Source: Haematobia irritans
Taxonomy: Eukaryota > Arthropoda > Insecta > Diptera > Muscidae
Reading direction: 5' to 3'
Assembly: GCF_050003625.1 (NCBI RefSeq)
Contig: NC_134397.1
Coordinates: forward strand, 272,608,070-272,672,069
Length of the DNA stretch: 64,000 bases
Part shown: positions 47,297 to 57,480 of the stretch, one piece after another
Position numbering within the stretch: the first letter of the stretch is position 1
Layout: every line of letters begins with the position of its first letter
Program-made: the position numbers and the translations under genes
The notes under the pieces: generated by a model
What the model saw: the letters and a program-made list of their open reading frames with translations, nothing else
Told to the model about the DNA's origin: nothing
The model's database searches: none

Positions 47297-47802
47297 GTTT
47301 ATATAAACAAAGTTTATTGTTAAATAAACTTTGTTTATTCGGTTCGTGGGCGCCGCAAGCTATGCTATATAAATATAACTTATATGGATATTTATCTATT
47401 GATGACCATAACAGGTACATAGCTCAGTGGTTAGTGTGTTGGCTTACAAAGTGCATGGTCCGCGGTTCGATTCTCCGTCCAGGCGAAAGGTAAAAAAAAT
47501 TAAAAAATTTATAAAATCGTATAATTTCTTCTACATTGTTGGTATTACAGAAAAAGGTGCTAAGAACTAAAAAACTTCGTGGAAGTGAGAAAGATGTGAG
47601 GGAAAATGCAATTAACCAGAAAAAAAATTTTTTGAGTTAGTCTTTATGAAATTGTTTCTACATCCTGGAAAAGAATAAACGTTTATCACAAAAAGTATAT
47701 ACTTTTCTTCCAAATGCACTTCCTTTCAACGAAAAGCAAATGAGAAACGAACTTTGTTTGTCTAAAATTTCGTTTGGGAGGAAAGAATTATTTTTTTGCG
47801 TG
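47297..47802. mobile_element. MITE-F copy 1, left part missing
   Basis: Nearly identical to the right half of the copy at 53452 (TTCGGTTCGTGGGCGC, the tRNA-like cassette, GGAAAAGAATAAACG). It ends TTTTTTTGCGTG before TA (47803-47804). The left TIR and the minus-strand cassette are absent. Confidence 0.8.
47414..47486 (+). ncRNA. tRNA-like Pol III cassette in MITE-F copy 1
   Basis: A-box-like TAGCTCAGTGGTTAG and B-box GGTTCGATTC at tRNA spacing. The acceptor arms do not pair well, so this is a tRNA-derived promoter rather than a functional tRNA gene. Identical cassette at 53979-54051. Confidence 0.6.
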
Positions 47803-47867
47803 TAAGTGAGTGTTCCGTTAAACGAGTCCATCGCGCAAAAAATTGTGTTCAACCACGAAACTTTTTT

Positions 47868-48320
47868 TTTTTGGCTCAGTGGATGCGTAAATCAGTAGAA
47901 CTCTCGATTTTGGAATAAAGATCAGCCAGAAGCGTAGCAAACGCTACCAATGCATCCAGAAAAAGTCATAGTTTGGTGCGGTTTATGAGCTGGTGCCATC
48001 TTTGAACAGTACTTCTTCAAAGATGATGCGAATCGTAAAGAGATGGTTAGATGATGCCCAACCTCTTTTGCCCAAAATGCAAGAGCTTGACTTGCATGAC
48101 ATGTAGTCCAAAAATACGGAGCCACAGCACGTGTAACAATGGAATTATCGTTGAGCATTTTATTAATCATTGGCGACCGGTCAATTGGTCGCCTTGATCG
48201 TGTGATTTAATGCTTTTAGACTATTTTTATTCAATTTTGGAAGACAACATTGAAACATCTAGGGTTCAATTTGTGAGGTACCGGCCGAAATGTTAGAAGC
48301 GGTATAAAATTGCGCTAAGG
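47868..48320 (+). pseudogene. Heavily decayed Tc1/mariner transposase relic
   Basis: One frame reads FWLSGCVN, NSRFWNKDQPEA, LPMHPEKVIVWCGL and AGAIFEQYFFKDDANR with stops between, then LPKMQELDLHDM in another frame. This is the same domain as the rosa-type copies (HLSGFVNKQN, HPQRVTVWCGLWAG, PELEDMDVDDMW) but from a different lineage. Active-site motifs beyond this point are lost. Confidence 0.75.
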
Positions 48321-48339
48321 AGCAGAAAAAAAATGTAGG

Positions 48340-49280
48340 CCAAATTTTTAATAGAAATAAAACTTTAACAAAATTTTCGATACGAATAAAACTTTGACAA
48401 AATTTTCAATAGAAATAAAATTTTGACAAAATTTTTTATAGAAATAAAATTTTGACAAAATTTTCAATAGAAATAAAATTTTGACAAAATTTTTTTATAG
48501 AAATAAAATTTTGACAAAATTTATTATAGAAATAAAATTTTGACAAAATTTTCTATAGAAATAAAATTTTGACAAAATTTTCTATAGAAAAAATTTTACA
48601 AAATTTTTTTTATGAATGTACAATTTTGACAAAATTTTCTATAGAAATAAAATTTTGACAAAATTTTTTATAGAAATAAAATTTTGACAACATTTTTTAT
48701 AGAAATAAAATGTTGGCCAAATTTTCAATAGAAATAAAACTTTGACAAAATTTTCGATATAATAAAACTTTTGACAAAATTTTCAATAGAAATAAAATGT
48801 TGACAAAATGTTTTATAGAAATAAAATTTTGACAAAATTTTTTATAGAAATAAAATTTTGACAAAATTTTTTATAGAAATAAAATTTTGACAACATTTTT
48901 TATAGAAATAAAATTTTGAAAAAAAATTTTCAATAAAATACAATTTTGACAAAATTACCTATAGAAATAAAATTTTGACAAAACTTTCTGTAGAAAAAAA
49001 TTGACAAAATTTTTTTATGAATGTACAATTTTGACAAAATTTTCTATAGAAATAAAATTTTGACAACATTTTTTATAGAAATAAAATGTTGGCCAAATTT
49101 TCAATAGAAATAAAACTTTAACAAAATTTTTCTATTTTTATAGAAAAAAATTGACAAAATTTTTTTATGAATGTAAAATTTTGACAAATTTTTCTATAGA
49201 CAAAATTTGTCAAAATTTTTTATAGAAATAAAATTTTTACAAAATTTTCTATAGAAATAACATTTTGAAAAAATTATCTA
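48340..49280. repeat. 29-bp self-complementary minisatellite
   Basis: About 30 units whose consensus joins TTTCTATAGAAA (perfect palindrome) with AAAATTTTGACAAAATTTT. Adjacent CTATAG motifs at 48553 and 48582 show the 29-bp period. Units vary (TTTATAG, CAATAG, GGCCAA). The same unit in inverse orientation lies at 44400, and the array resumes at 49742-49822. Confidence 0.9.
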
Positions 49281-49285
49281 TACAT

Positions 49286-49741
49286 AGAAAAAAATTTCCG
49301 TAGTTAAAGTAACGTTAAATTTAACTTATTTTTATTGGAAAAAATTTATTTGCTTGTAGTTAAATTTTATTATTTTTATCGAAATTTCCCACAGCCTAAT
49401 GAAATCTTACTTTTTTTAAGTATGTCTCAAAAATTTTATGAAATAAACGTGAGTATAAATTTCAATGACCGTACACATAAGTTCGATATGAACTAAAACA
49501 AATGAAAATTTGTGTACGATTCCCAAAAAATAGTAAGAATGAATGATTTGGCGCCAATGATTTTCTTCTTTACTTTTAGTTAATTTTTTCTTCTATGAGA
49601 TGATGTAATTTCGTGAACTGCAGTTAAAAAGTACAACAGGGCAGTAAAATTTAACAACGCTTTGTGGAAATCTCTAAAGGTGGACTAAAATTTAGTTCAA
49701 TTTCCGTGCGAGGTAGTTCAGTTCACTTATTTTCGGTGTAG
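49286..49741. mobile_element. MITE-M copy 2, inserted in the minisatellite
   Basis: Interior as in copy 1; right end 'cacttattttcggtgta'. Minisatellite units continue directly after it, so it inserted into the array. Confidence 0.7.
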
Positions 49742-49824
49742 AAATAAAATTTTGACAAAAATTTCTATAGAAAAAAATTAACTAAATTTTTTATAGAAAT
49801 AAAATTTTGACAAAATTTTCACAC

Positions 49825-50460
49825 TAAAAAAACTTGGATCCAAAGATTTTGACCTTCCCTTAATTCCGGGCCAAAGATGTGCCTTTTTTAAAATAAAGAT
49901 ATTTTTATTGACCTATCCAGCTTTAAATCAATAAAATTAAAACTAGGATACAGTTCTCATTTATTAAATTTTCATTCACTTTTCTCGGTATATTATGAAA
50001 CCATTTACGTAGAAATAAATTCCAGTTTAAAAATCCAAATTATAACGGATACTTAAAAGTAAAAAATTCTAAAAAAAAAATAAACCACAGATTATAAATC
50101 CTCAAAAATAAGCCTTGGTCTGCATTTTGAAGTGTTTTTATCTTAAATCTAAAGATGTGAGATATTGAATATGATATATTGAAGATATTAAATTAAAGAG
50201 ATTTCTTTAAATCAAAAATGTGTTTCTTCACCTTAAGAAAAACTTGCCTTAGTTCAAAGAGATACGACTTTAGCAGAGGGACGAAAATTTCCAAAATTTG
50301 TGTCCTAAATTTAATAAAAAAAATTTTTGAAGCAAGGATTATAATTTCATTATTGTAAAGAAATTTGAACTTAATATTTTTTCTTTTTCTAAATTGCGCA
50401 TCCTAAAAGTTAGGTTGCGTAATTTTTAATATCGCGTTAATATATATTTGTTCAGTGCAT
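49825..50460. mobile_element. MITE-K copy
   Basis: Left end CACTAAAAAAACTTGGATCC, then CAAAGATTTTGACCTTCC, CCGGGCCAAAGATG and, near the right, AATTGCGCATCCTAAAAG. Reverse orientation relative to the copy at 5020. About 635 bp, the longest copy here. Confidence 0.65.
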
Positions 50461-51473
50461 AAAATAAAACAACGTTTTCAAAATAATCGAAATTTCCAAG
50501 CCTTGCAATGTTTTTTGTAAAAATTATTCAATTTTTTTTAAATAGAGTCATATCGATTATCGACTTTTGATATAGATTAAATCGACTAACCGAATTTTAA
50601 CAAAGTAAAAGTTGAATTGAAAGGGGTCGTAATAAATCCTTTGTTAGATTTAAAATATTCCCCATTTCAGAGATAATCTCAATTCGAAAAATTATCCCAA
50701 CCATTTTTCAGAGTGTATTAAATGCAAGAGTTTAATTTAAACCTAAGTCACATTAGACTAAGTCCCTATTTCATCTAAGCGACTTCATATCTTCTGGTCT
50801 AGTTGATTTGTAGTTTCCTCTTTTCTTCGTTTTTTTTTTTTTTAACTTTAGAGAGCAAAAGGATTTTAGCTGTGTTAGATGTTGCTGGCTATATAAAGGA
50901 CTAGTGAACTTCTTGAAAATTTATTTCAGCTTCAGCGAATGTGAGAGGACAAAAGAAATCTGCAGCTATGATTGTTTGCTCACTGGCACTATTGCTCATC
51001 ACACTTGGGTAGATTTTGTATGCACAGTTTTTCTTATTGCTTTCCCATCTTTAGGCGTTCTTAGACGCGAATTAACGAATAAGAGTTGAAAGTGGAAAAA
51101 AACTATAAACTTTATTTAACATTCAATGCGATTATGAAGTGATTTTTTCCCCAGTTCACGAATTCTAATACAGATTGTGTACCAGTGAAAAACAGTGATA
51201 GAAATGGATGGCAAATGAAGATGTCAAAGGAGAGATGGACCAAACTTCAATTGTGAAAAGAAGGGATAGGGTTCTCCAATAAGAGCTATTTTTTGGTAAT
51301 TCTTAAAAAATACTTAAAAAGTGATTGTTATAAAATATCCCCTCGTATTGGAATAAGAAATAAGTCAAAATATATAGATCAGGGAATAAACTCGCCAAGC
51401 GATGTCATAGTTAATGGGTCACATCCTCAAACAAACAAAAAAAATCAAATCAAATGTGACCATATAAAATAAA
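50461..51473. other. Intron sequence, nothing recognised
   Basis: AT-rich with short frames only. No element ends or exon-like sequence found. Confidence 0.5.
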
Positions 51474-51957
51474 ACACAAAAAAATCGTTGTTAACATAAA
51501 TTAACGCTAAATTTATTTTTTTTTTATTGCAAAAAATTATTTGTTGATAGTTAAATTTTATTTTAATTTTTGAAATTTTCCAAAGCTTAATGAAATCGTA
51601 CTCTTTTTAAGTATGTCTCGAGTATTTTATGAACTAACCGTGGACAGAAAGAAAGAAAGGCAGAAGAAAATTTCAGTACGATTCCCAAAAATAATAGTAA
51701 GAATGTGGTTAAAATTGCCATGGTTTGACGTCAATGATTTTCCTCTTAACTTTAAGTTTATTTTTTCTTTTACACGATTTTGTAATTTTCCTGATTTTAA
51801 CAACGCTTTGTGGAATTCTCAAAATGTGGAGTAAAATTTAGTTCAATTTTCGCACGAGTTAGTTCATTTTTCCTATAAAACATTTTACTTTTCTTCGGTG
51901 TGGTGTGAAAATCTCAAAATCTGTTTGCTATAAAACAGTTTATTTTTTTCTGTGTAG
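51474..51957. mobile_element. MITE-M copy 3
   Basis: Ends 'acacaaaaaaatcg' and 'ttttctgtgta'; interior AAGTATGTCTCGAGTATTTTA, TTTTAACAACGCTTTGTGG and GTTCAATTTTCGCACGAG. A small duplicated right end (CTTCGGTGTG, then TTTCTGTGTA) suggests a further event. Confidence 0.6.
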
Positions 51958-53165
51958 TTATTTTGTCAAGAAAATGATTGTCATGGCATTGCAAATCACC
52001 TTTCCTTTCCCGCTGTTTTTATTCTAGCATCATTTATTTAAGGTTCTGTTATTTATTTAAGTTTCATTCTCAATCTTTCCGCCAATGGAATCTCTGAGGA
52101 ACATTTAAATTTCCCACAATAAATTGGCAAATTGGGCTTCTCGTACAATGTGAACAATTTCAGTATAACTTTATGGACATGTCTCTGTGTAAGTAAGTGC
52201 TAACATTTTTTGGTTACAATTACAGTGACAACCATAGTGAGGGGCACGAGTCCATTGAAATTAAAAAACACGAATATCCCCATGGCTAAATCCATTGTTA
52301 TCAACGTGTCAATCCATAAATGGGCAAAAAAAAAATTCCCGCAGACCAGACCACTGTAGCCATTAAAATGCTTACCATTGAAGTTGGCTAAAGAAGCAGC
52401 ATAAAAGATGGTAAGACACAATCACTGGAGACAACAGGAGAGTCATTTGATACCAATATTGTATAGGCCCCCATAACTATGAGTATCGTTGGTACCTTTT
52501 AAGAGAACGACATCGCCAATCGTTGATGGTGGCTACTGATGGGGATGGGTGTCCTTGTTTAATGCTCATGCATATGTATGCACTTAAAATTTGTGAATGC
52601 CATTAAGGGAAAGTTAAAAATGCATCACAGAAGGCCTTATAGTGTGCAAGCAAAATTGTAATGTGGAGTTCTCGATTCGGGCCCTATCCATTGCACAAAG
52701 TTTTTAGTTAGGGGGAAAAATAACAGTTCCTATTCTTCATATTTTATCTTAGTACTATTTAATATTTTGCAATATATTGAGTGTGAGGATCATTTCTAAA
52801 AAAAAAGCTCGTAGTGTTAGAGGGTGCCAATACTGGGGATTGAAATTGAAATTCGTCATATAATATATAACATATGTAGATGCTCTTAATGTTATACTTC
52901 TTCTATTGCTTTTAGATATTATCAAATAATCTTAGCAGTGTAACATCAACTTCTCGCAGTAAAGTGGCCTGTTAGGTCTGAAATGTGGTGTACAATTTAG
53001 TTCAACTTTCGCACGAGTTGGAGAGAGAGAGAGAAGTCTAGTATACCGATTGCCCTGGAATTAACTTATGCGTCGATTTAGCGATGTGTGCAAAGTACAG
53101 CTTACGAGCACAGTTTAATGCCGATCATTTTAATCACCGATCTGATAACAATAGGCATATTTATT
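51958..53165. other. Intron sequence with a MITE-M scrap and (GA)n
   Basis: About 52980-53020 (GTACAATTTAGTTCAACTTTC) matches the right part of MITE-M, followed by a short GAGAGAGA run at 53023-53035. Nothing else recognised. Confidence 0.45.
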
Positions 53166-53792
53166 AACATATTAAGAATTAATAAAATGGTACATATTTT
53201 AAAATTTTGTCGAAAATATTTTAAATCCATTCAAGAAAAATTGCAAATTTTTTTAAAAAAATATTTAAAGCCAAACGTTTCGGGCAAGCGTTAGAATGCA
53301 TTGAAAATCATAAAACAGTTAAAAAATTATTTATTTGGCAAAATATCACAAAATTTTTGGGTTCACATCCAAAACATTGAATTCGGATCACACTTTAAGA
53401 AGTGATGTAAATTCATTGAAACGGCTGTTCAGATGGAGAATATCCGTCCTACACGCAAAGAAAAAAAAAAAAAACCTTTGGAAAACGTGTACCGAAAACG
53501 TTCTTCTTTTGTTAGAGTTTTTTGAATTGCTTCGAAAATTTTAAACTATTATCACCAAAAAAATTCGTTTGTTACAAAATTTTTATTTTTTCAATAAAAA
53601 AAGTTATTTTTGAAACAACAACACAGTCCATTTCGTTTATATCAAACACTGTTCTTTCCTGACTTTAGGTCTTTAATAAGACACATTTTACAGTTCAAAA
53701 TTTAATATACTACAATGTAATGTTGAACATTTTTTTCGGAATCTTCCGAACATATCTGGAATATATGTAAAAAAAAAAACAAAAAAAACTTT

Positions 53793-53864
53793 GGTCGAAG
53801 CAGGAGTCGAACCCACGACCCTAGGCATGCAAGTCGGACGTAACAACCACTGCACCACGGTGCC
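53793..53864 (-). ncRNA. tRNA-like cassette, minus strand, SINE-D-type
   Basis: Reads GGCACCGTGGTGCAGTGG (A box) and GGGTCGTGGGTTCGACTCC (B box), then CTGCTTCGACC. It is close to the head of SINE-D and is followed by a T run on its own strand, which could act as a Pol III terminator. Acceptor pairing is poor, so not a working tRNA. Confidence 0.6.
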
Positions 53865-53978
53865 AAACTAAATGTTTATTTCTGTTAAATAAACTTTGTT
53901 TATTCGGTTCGTGGGCGCAGCAAGCTATGCTATATAAATATAACTTATATGGATATTTATCTATTGATGACCATAACA

Positions 53979-54051
53979 GGTACATAGCTCAGTGGTTAGT
54001 GTGTTGGCTTACAAAGTGCATGGTCCGCGGTTCGATTCTCCGTCCAGGCGA
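53979..54051 (+). ncRNA. tRNA-like cassette, plus strand
   Basis: GGTACATAGCTCAGTGGTTAG (A box) and GCGGTTCGATTCTCCG (B box), the same as at 47414. It transcribes away from the minus-strand cassette. Confidence 0.6.
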
Positions 54052-54485
54052 AAGGTAAAAAAATTTTAAAAATGTATAAAATCGTAAAATCGTATAATTT
54101 CTTCTACATTGTTGGTATTACAGGAAAAGGTGTTAAGAACTAAAAAACATCGTGGATGTGAGAAAGATGTGAGGGAAAATGCAATTAGCAAGAAAACAAG
54201 TTTTTTTTTTTTAGTTTGTCCTTATGAAATTGTTTTTACATCCTGGAAAAGAATAAACGTTTATCACAAAAAGTATATACTTTTCTTCCAAATACACTTC
54301 CTTCCAGCGAAAAGCAAATGAGAAACGAACTTTGTTTGTCTAAAATTTCGTTTGGGAGGAAAGAATTATTTTTTTGCGTGTATGACTAGCCCATGCTAAA
54401 TTGATCGCTTCAGTGCTAATTTTGCAGCACTTTCAAATCCTCCATGAAGATATGGGTAATATTTTTGCATGGTCGTTAGACGTAC

Positions 54486-54955
54486 TTCAGCCACACTAGG
54501 ACAAGCAAACATTCAAAGGTATGTGAACAAAGGCACTCCCCAAGGAGGAGTTCTATCACCTCTCCTTTGGAATGTTGCTATAAACAATCTTCTGGTTTCC
54601 CTAGAAAAAGAAAGTGGTGGCATACGTAGATGATGTGACGCTAGCAGTCAGGGCAAAATTCCTATCCACAATCAGAGATATTACTCAGAGAGCCCTCCGG
54701 ATGACTGAGAAATGGGCGAAAGATAATGGTCTTGGGGTAAACCTTGTAAAGACCGAACTAGTCATGTACTGCAAAGATCGCAAAACTCCCACGGTTAGGC
54801 CCATTTCCTTAGGGGGTATTCAAATTCTCTTTGGTGAATGTGAAAAATACCTTGGCGTTATTTTGGACAGGAAGCTGAACTTTAAGCTTAATATTGAAGA
54901 AATGGCGAGGAAAGCAACGGTAGCTTTGTACTCGTGCAAAAAGGCAATAGGAACA
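54486..54955 (+). pseudogene. Non-LTR retrotransposon reverse-transcriptase fragment
   Basis: First part: YVNKGTPQGGVLSPLLWNVA followed by INNLLVSLEKE (RT block 4). A small deletion or frameshift then leads into VVAYVDDVTLAV (YVDD active site), TEKWAKDNGLGVN, TELVMY, PISLGGIQILFGECEKYLG, KLNF and RKATVALYSCKKAIG. Clade is jockey/LOA-like by texture. 5' and 3' parts are missing. The frame runs on into DTR-A7 at 54956, giving a chimeric open frame to 55039 that has no meaning. Confidence 0.85.
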
Positions 54956-55138
54956 AGTATATACGACCGTAAGTTCGGCCAGGACGAAGCTTATTTACCC
55001 TCCACCATGGATTGCGTAGAAACTTCTACTGAAGACTGACATCCACAATTGAATTACTTAGGTTGTGGTAACACTTGCCGATGGCAAGGTATCTTAAAAC
55101 TTCCTAATACCGTAATATATACCACGTACACGCAGAGA

Positions 55139-55318
55139 AGGAATATGATCACCTCAAACATGTTTCAAGAGCAAAATGTTATTTTTGTTTGGTGATCATG
55201 TAACATGTTTGTCACTAAAATGTTATTTTCTAATCAAATATAACCTGCTTGCCGAAATCAGATACATGATTTCCGATAAAATAATATGGTTTCGAAACCC
55301 ATGTTACAAGGTCACCAC
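55139..55318. mobile_element. MITE-B copy, right end lost
   Basis: Left end CACGCAGAGAAGGAATATG after TA (55137-55138), interior as in the other copies. It stops at 'aaggtcacca' and runs into DTR-A head sequence. Confidence 0.75.
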
Positions 55319-55389
55319 GTTTCAAGTCTATGGCTTACTTCGTTTGGAAGTTAGCGTGATTTCAGTTCTCAATTTTACTACGATCCTTA

Positions 55390-55637
55390 CCCAGAGAAGG
55401 AATATGATCACCTCAACCATGTTTTAAGAGCAAAATGTTATTTTTGGGTGGTGACCATGTCACATGGTTTTCGCAACCATGTTATTTTCTCGGAAATCAT
55501 GTATCTTATTTCGGCAAGCAGGTTATATTTGACGAGAAAATAACCTTTTAGTGACAAACATGTTATATGGACACTATACAAAAATGACATTTTGCTCTTG
55601 AAACATGTTTGAGGTGATCATATTCCTTCTCTGCGTG
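55390..55637. mobile_element. MITE-B copy
   Basis: Left end CCCAGAGAAGGAATATG after TA, right end TATTCCTTCTCTGCGTG. Long inverted repeat over most of its length. Inserted in DTR-A7 only about 70 bp from the previous copy. Confidence 0.78.
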
Positions 55638-55867
55638 CAAAAAATATATAATTTATGGCGTTTGAGACCAAAATTTCGATGTGTTACAAACGGAACATAA
55701 AAATTTTAGTATACTCCCATGGATGGTAAACCAAATTTAACTGTAGCTATTTAAGGCCTTCAATAAGGCCTCATCGTAAATTATCTGACTTTCCATGGCA
55801 TTAGAGTGTGTATATATATATGTATTTCATGCCTATGTATTGAGGTGTATTTTCATTCATCACTTAC

Positions 55868-55991
55868 CGTGTTTCAATAATGAAATGCGTTACGGGAGCA
55901 TTCCGTGGATGTTGTGAATGGGCCCATGATAAGTTAACCGAACGTGATGTAAAACTTATCAGCAATGGTCGTTCTGGTGGATCTGGTACAT
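55868..55991 (-). CDS. sdk: Sidekick-like exon: first half of an FN3 domain
   Basis: A 124-base minus-strand exon between acceptor AAACACAG (before 55991) and donor ACG|GTAAGTG (55868). Its first two bases complete an Asp codon begun by the exon at 56357. The peptide is VPDPPERPLLISFTSRSVNL, SWAHSQHPRNAPV and THFIIETR. This is the A-B-C strand region of an FN3 domain, with the expected PDPP-P linker and V-L-W core. It leaves two bases (CG) for the next codon, completed at 12253. The PDPPERP start directly after an Ig domain fits Sidekick, where the Ig block is followed by FN3 repeats. No disrupting stop is seen. The distance to its partner exon is unusually large. Confidence 0.82.
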
Positions 55992-56356
55992 CTGTGTTTG
56001 TCCAAGAAGAACAGCAGTAAATAAAAACAGAAAAAAACATGAAACAGTAAAAATACAAGTAACAGTTATATTGGGAAATATATAAAATCAAATGCACACA
56101 TATACAAATAAAAATGGAGAACGGAAATTGTTGGACTCTGTGAGCCTTTCTGCATCTCTTACTGGTCACAAAGTAACCTAGATACAGTCAGTGAGAGGAG
56201 CCACCATCATAACCAGTCAATTGCTTACTGCATTGACTGGTTATGCCAGTGGCCTTGAGTATCCAAAGGGGTTCGGGCTCTTTCCGATTTATAGCAACGG
56301 AAGGTGGTCAATGCCATGGTTTTATTGAAGGGATTGAGGGGTCTAATAAAACTTAC
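55992..56356 (-). other. sdk: 365-bp intron of the Sidekick-like gene
   Basis: Donor CAAG|GTAAGTTT at 56356 and acceptor ACAAACACAG at 55992 on the minus strand. AT-rich with no insertions recognised, in sharp contrast to the next intron. Confidence 0.8.
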
Positions 56357-56483
56357 CTTGCACCAGTAAATCAACAATTGCTTCTGGTATATGCCGGTCA
56401 TTTACCAGACAAATATATTCTGCCGTATCAGCAGCAATGGCCGGGGCAAAATGCAATGCAAAATTCTCCGACAGCAATTGAAT
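56357..56483 (-). CDS. sdk: Sidekick-like exon: end of an immunoglobulin domain
   Basis: A 127-base minus-strand exon after acceptor CTTTCTTGCAG, starting in phase 0 at ATT (56483) and ending CAA G|GTAAGT (56357). It encodes IQLLSENFALHFAPAIA, ADTAEYICLVND and RHIPEAIVDLLVQ. The DTAEYIC motif (D-A-Y-C) marks the F strand of an Ig domain with its second disulphide Cys; IVDLLVQ is the G strand. The next exon brings VPDPPERP, so this is the last Ig before the FN3 block. The part with the first Cys must lie in an upstream exon, which I could not find in 56484-64000. Confidence 0.8.
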
Positions 56484-57019
56484 CTGCAAGAAAGAATGCG
56501 AAAAAAGAGAGATCAGAAATAAAAAAAAAAAAACAAGACTGAAACACAATTCGCTTGGAATCTTTTAATTGTGCGGGCAAGTTAAATCTGTTGTTCTCTG
56601 TTTTGGCTGTAGTTAAGTAGGAGTTGTAAGCAATGCAAAGTCTTTATTTGTCCATGAATGAAGCTTATGGCGTAATTTGTTAGTACTGTAGCACGTATTT
56701 TAAGGCATTAAAGAATGGTAGTTGAGTCAAAAAGAAAAAAGAATCCCATTAGCATTTTGGTAGAATTCAGAAGAATTTTTTTGCAACTCTACAACATGGC
56801 TCAATATATGAAACGAAGTTGGGGTGTACACGTGACACAGATGAATCATGTGACTTATGAACAAGGACATGATTCTCTTTCAATTGACTATTCAGATGGG
56901 CCTTTAATAGATCTATCACACTTTCTTTTTGAATTATTAGCATTTTTGTAATACATGAAACATTGCCGTAATTTAGTTAATTCACTTCAGTTGTATAATC
57001 TACAGATATTTGTTATCTG
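56484..57019. other. Upstream intron of the Sidekick-like gene
   Basis: Begins with a polypyrimidine tract (minus strand). No element or exon recognised in this part. Confidence 0.55.
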
Positions 57020-57480
57020 TAATGTTGTCCGCTTAGGCACTTTTGTCATAACCGGAATACAGTCCCAAAAAAATTTTATCCACCCAATAACAACAGTACA
57101 TCGATGAACTTAACTAAATGTGTGGCGGTGAAGCTCCGTCTAGGACCAATATCTATTGTTGGTATTTTGAATTTAAACTTAGTTGTAGATTATTCCAAGA
57201 CGCATGTCGTTAAGGTCGTCTAAAATCGGTGGTTGTACTGGAAAACATTGATGATGTGCACCAACTGACATTGGAAGATCGTGACCTTTCATGAGATTGA
57301 GACAACCTTAGAGGGACCAGGATACATTCAATATTGCATTAATATGTTATTTGACAGTCAAAAAAATTTGTTCGCGTTGAATCCCACACAATTTGTCAAT
57401 CGCTCAAAAAAGGTTCGTGTCGCTTGATCGAAATAAATTCTCCACAAATATGATCGCGGTGCTTCGAAATACGTCTAGGA

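Larger units (their letters stand above)
53452..54380. mobile_element. MITE-F copy 2, 929 bp, with two tRNA-like cassettes
   Basis: Inverted ends CACGCAAAGAAAAAAAA and CACGCAAAAAAATAATTC (reverse complement). TA lies on both sides (53450-53451, 54381-54382), and the host MITE-C sequence supplies the empty-site comparison. Inside, two tRNA-like segments point outward from a 114-bp AT-rich spacer. No transposase. Tc1/mariner class by target duplication. Confidence 0.85.
53166..54435. mobile_element. MITE-C copy split by MITE-F
   Basis: The left part (to 53451) runs through the MITE-C interior (CAAACGTTTCGGGCAAGCG, CACATCCAAAACATTGAATTC). The right part resumes after 54382 with GACTAGCCCATGCTAAATTG. 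Joining them through one TA gives the uninterrupted family text CCGTC-CTATGAC-AGCCCATG. Both outer ends are lost. Confidence 0.75.
54956..55727 (-). mobile_element. DTR-A7, short, carrying two MITE-B copies
   Basis: Reverse orientation. The tail is AAGTATATACGACCGTAAG, TTCGGCCAGGACGAA, then CTCCACCATGG and TTGCCGATGGCAAGG. Two MITE-B insertions follow, separated by head text (TCGTTTGGAAGTTAGCGTG), and the head end (TTACAAACGGAACA) closes the copy at 55727. No monomers remain. Confidence 0.7.
12254..55867 (-). other. sdk: 43.6-kb intron of the Sidekick-like gene
   Basis: Bounded by donor CG|GTAAGTG at 55867 and acceptor TTTACAG at 12254 (minus strand). The phases of the flanking exons agree (…ACA CG | A GTG GGC…), giving a continuous FN3 domain ETRVGENG. 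Much of its length is mobile DNA, listed separately. No internal exon or host gene was recognised inside it. Confidence 0.75.

Noticed and set aside
48340..49280. Regular short repeats resembling a CRISPR array
   Set aside because: The units are contiguous with no spacers, are degenerate and self-complementary, and lie in a fly intron. It is a minisatellite.
47414..54051. Candidate functional tRNA genes
   Set aside because: A and B boxes are present but acceptor and other stems pair poorly, and the segments are duplicated inside mobile elements. Better described as tRNA-derived cassettes.
54614..55039. A single 141-codon reverse-transcriptase gene
   Set aside because: The last 28 codons are DTR-A tail sequence, and the 5' part is frameshifted relative to GTPQGGVLSPLLWN. 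It is a fragment.
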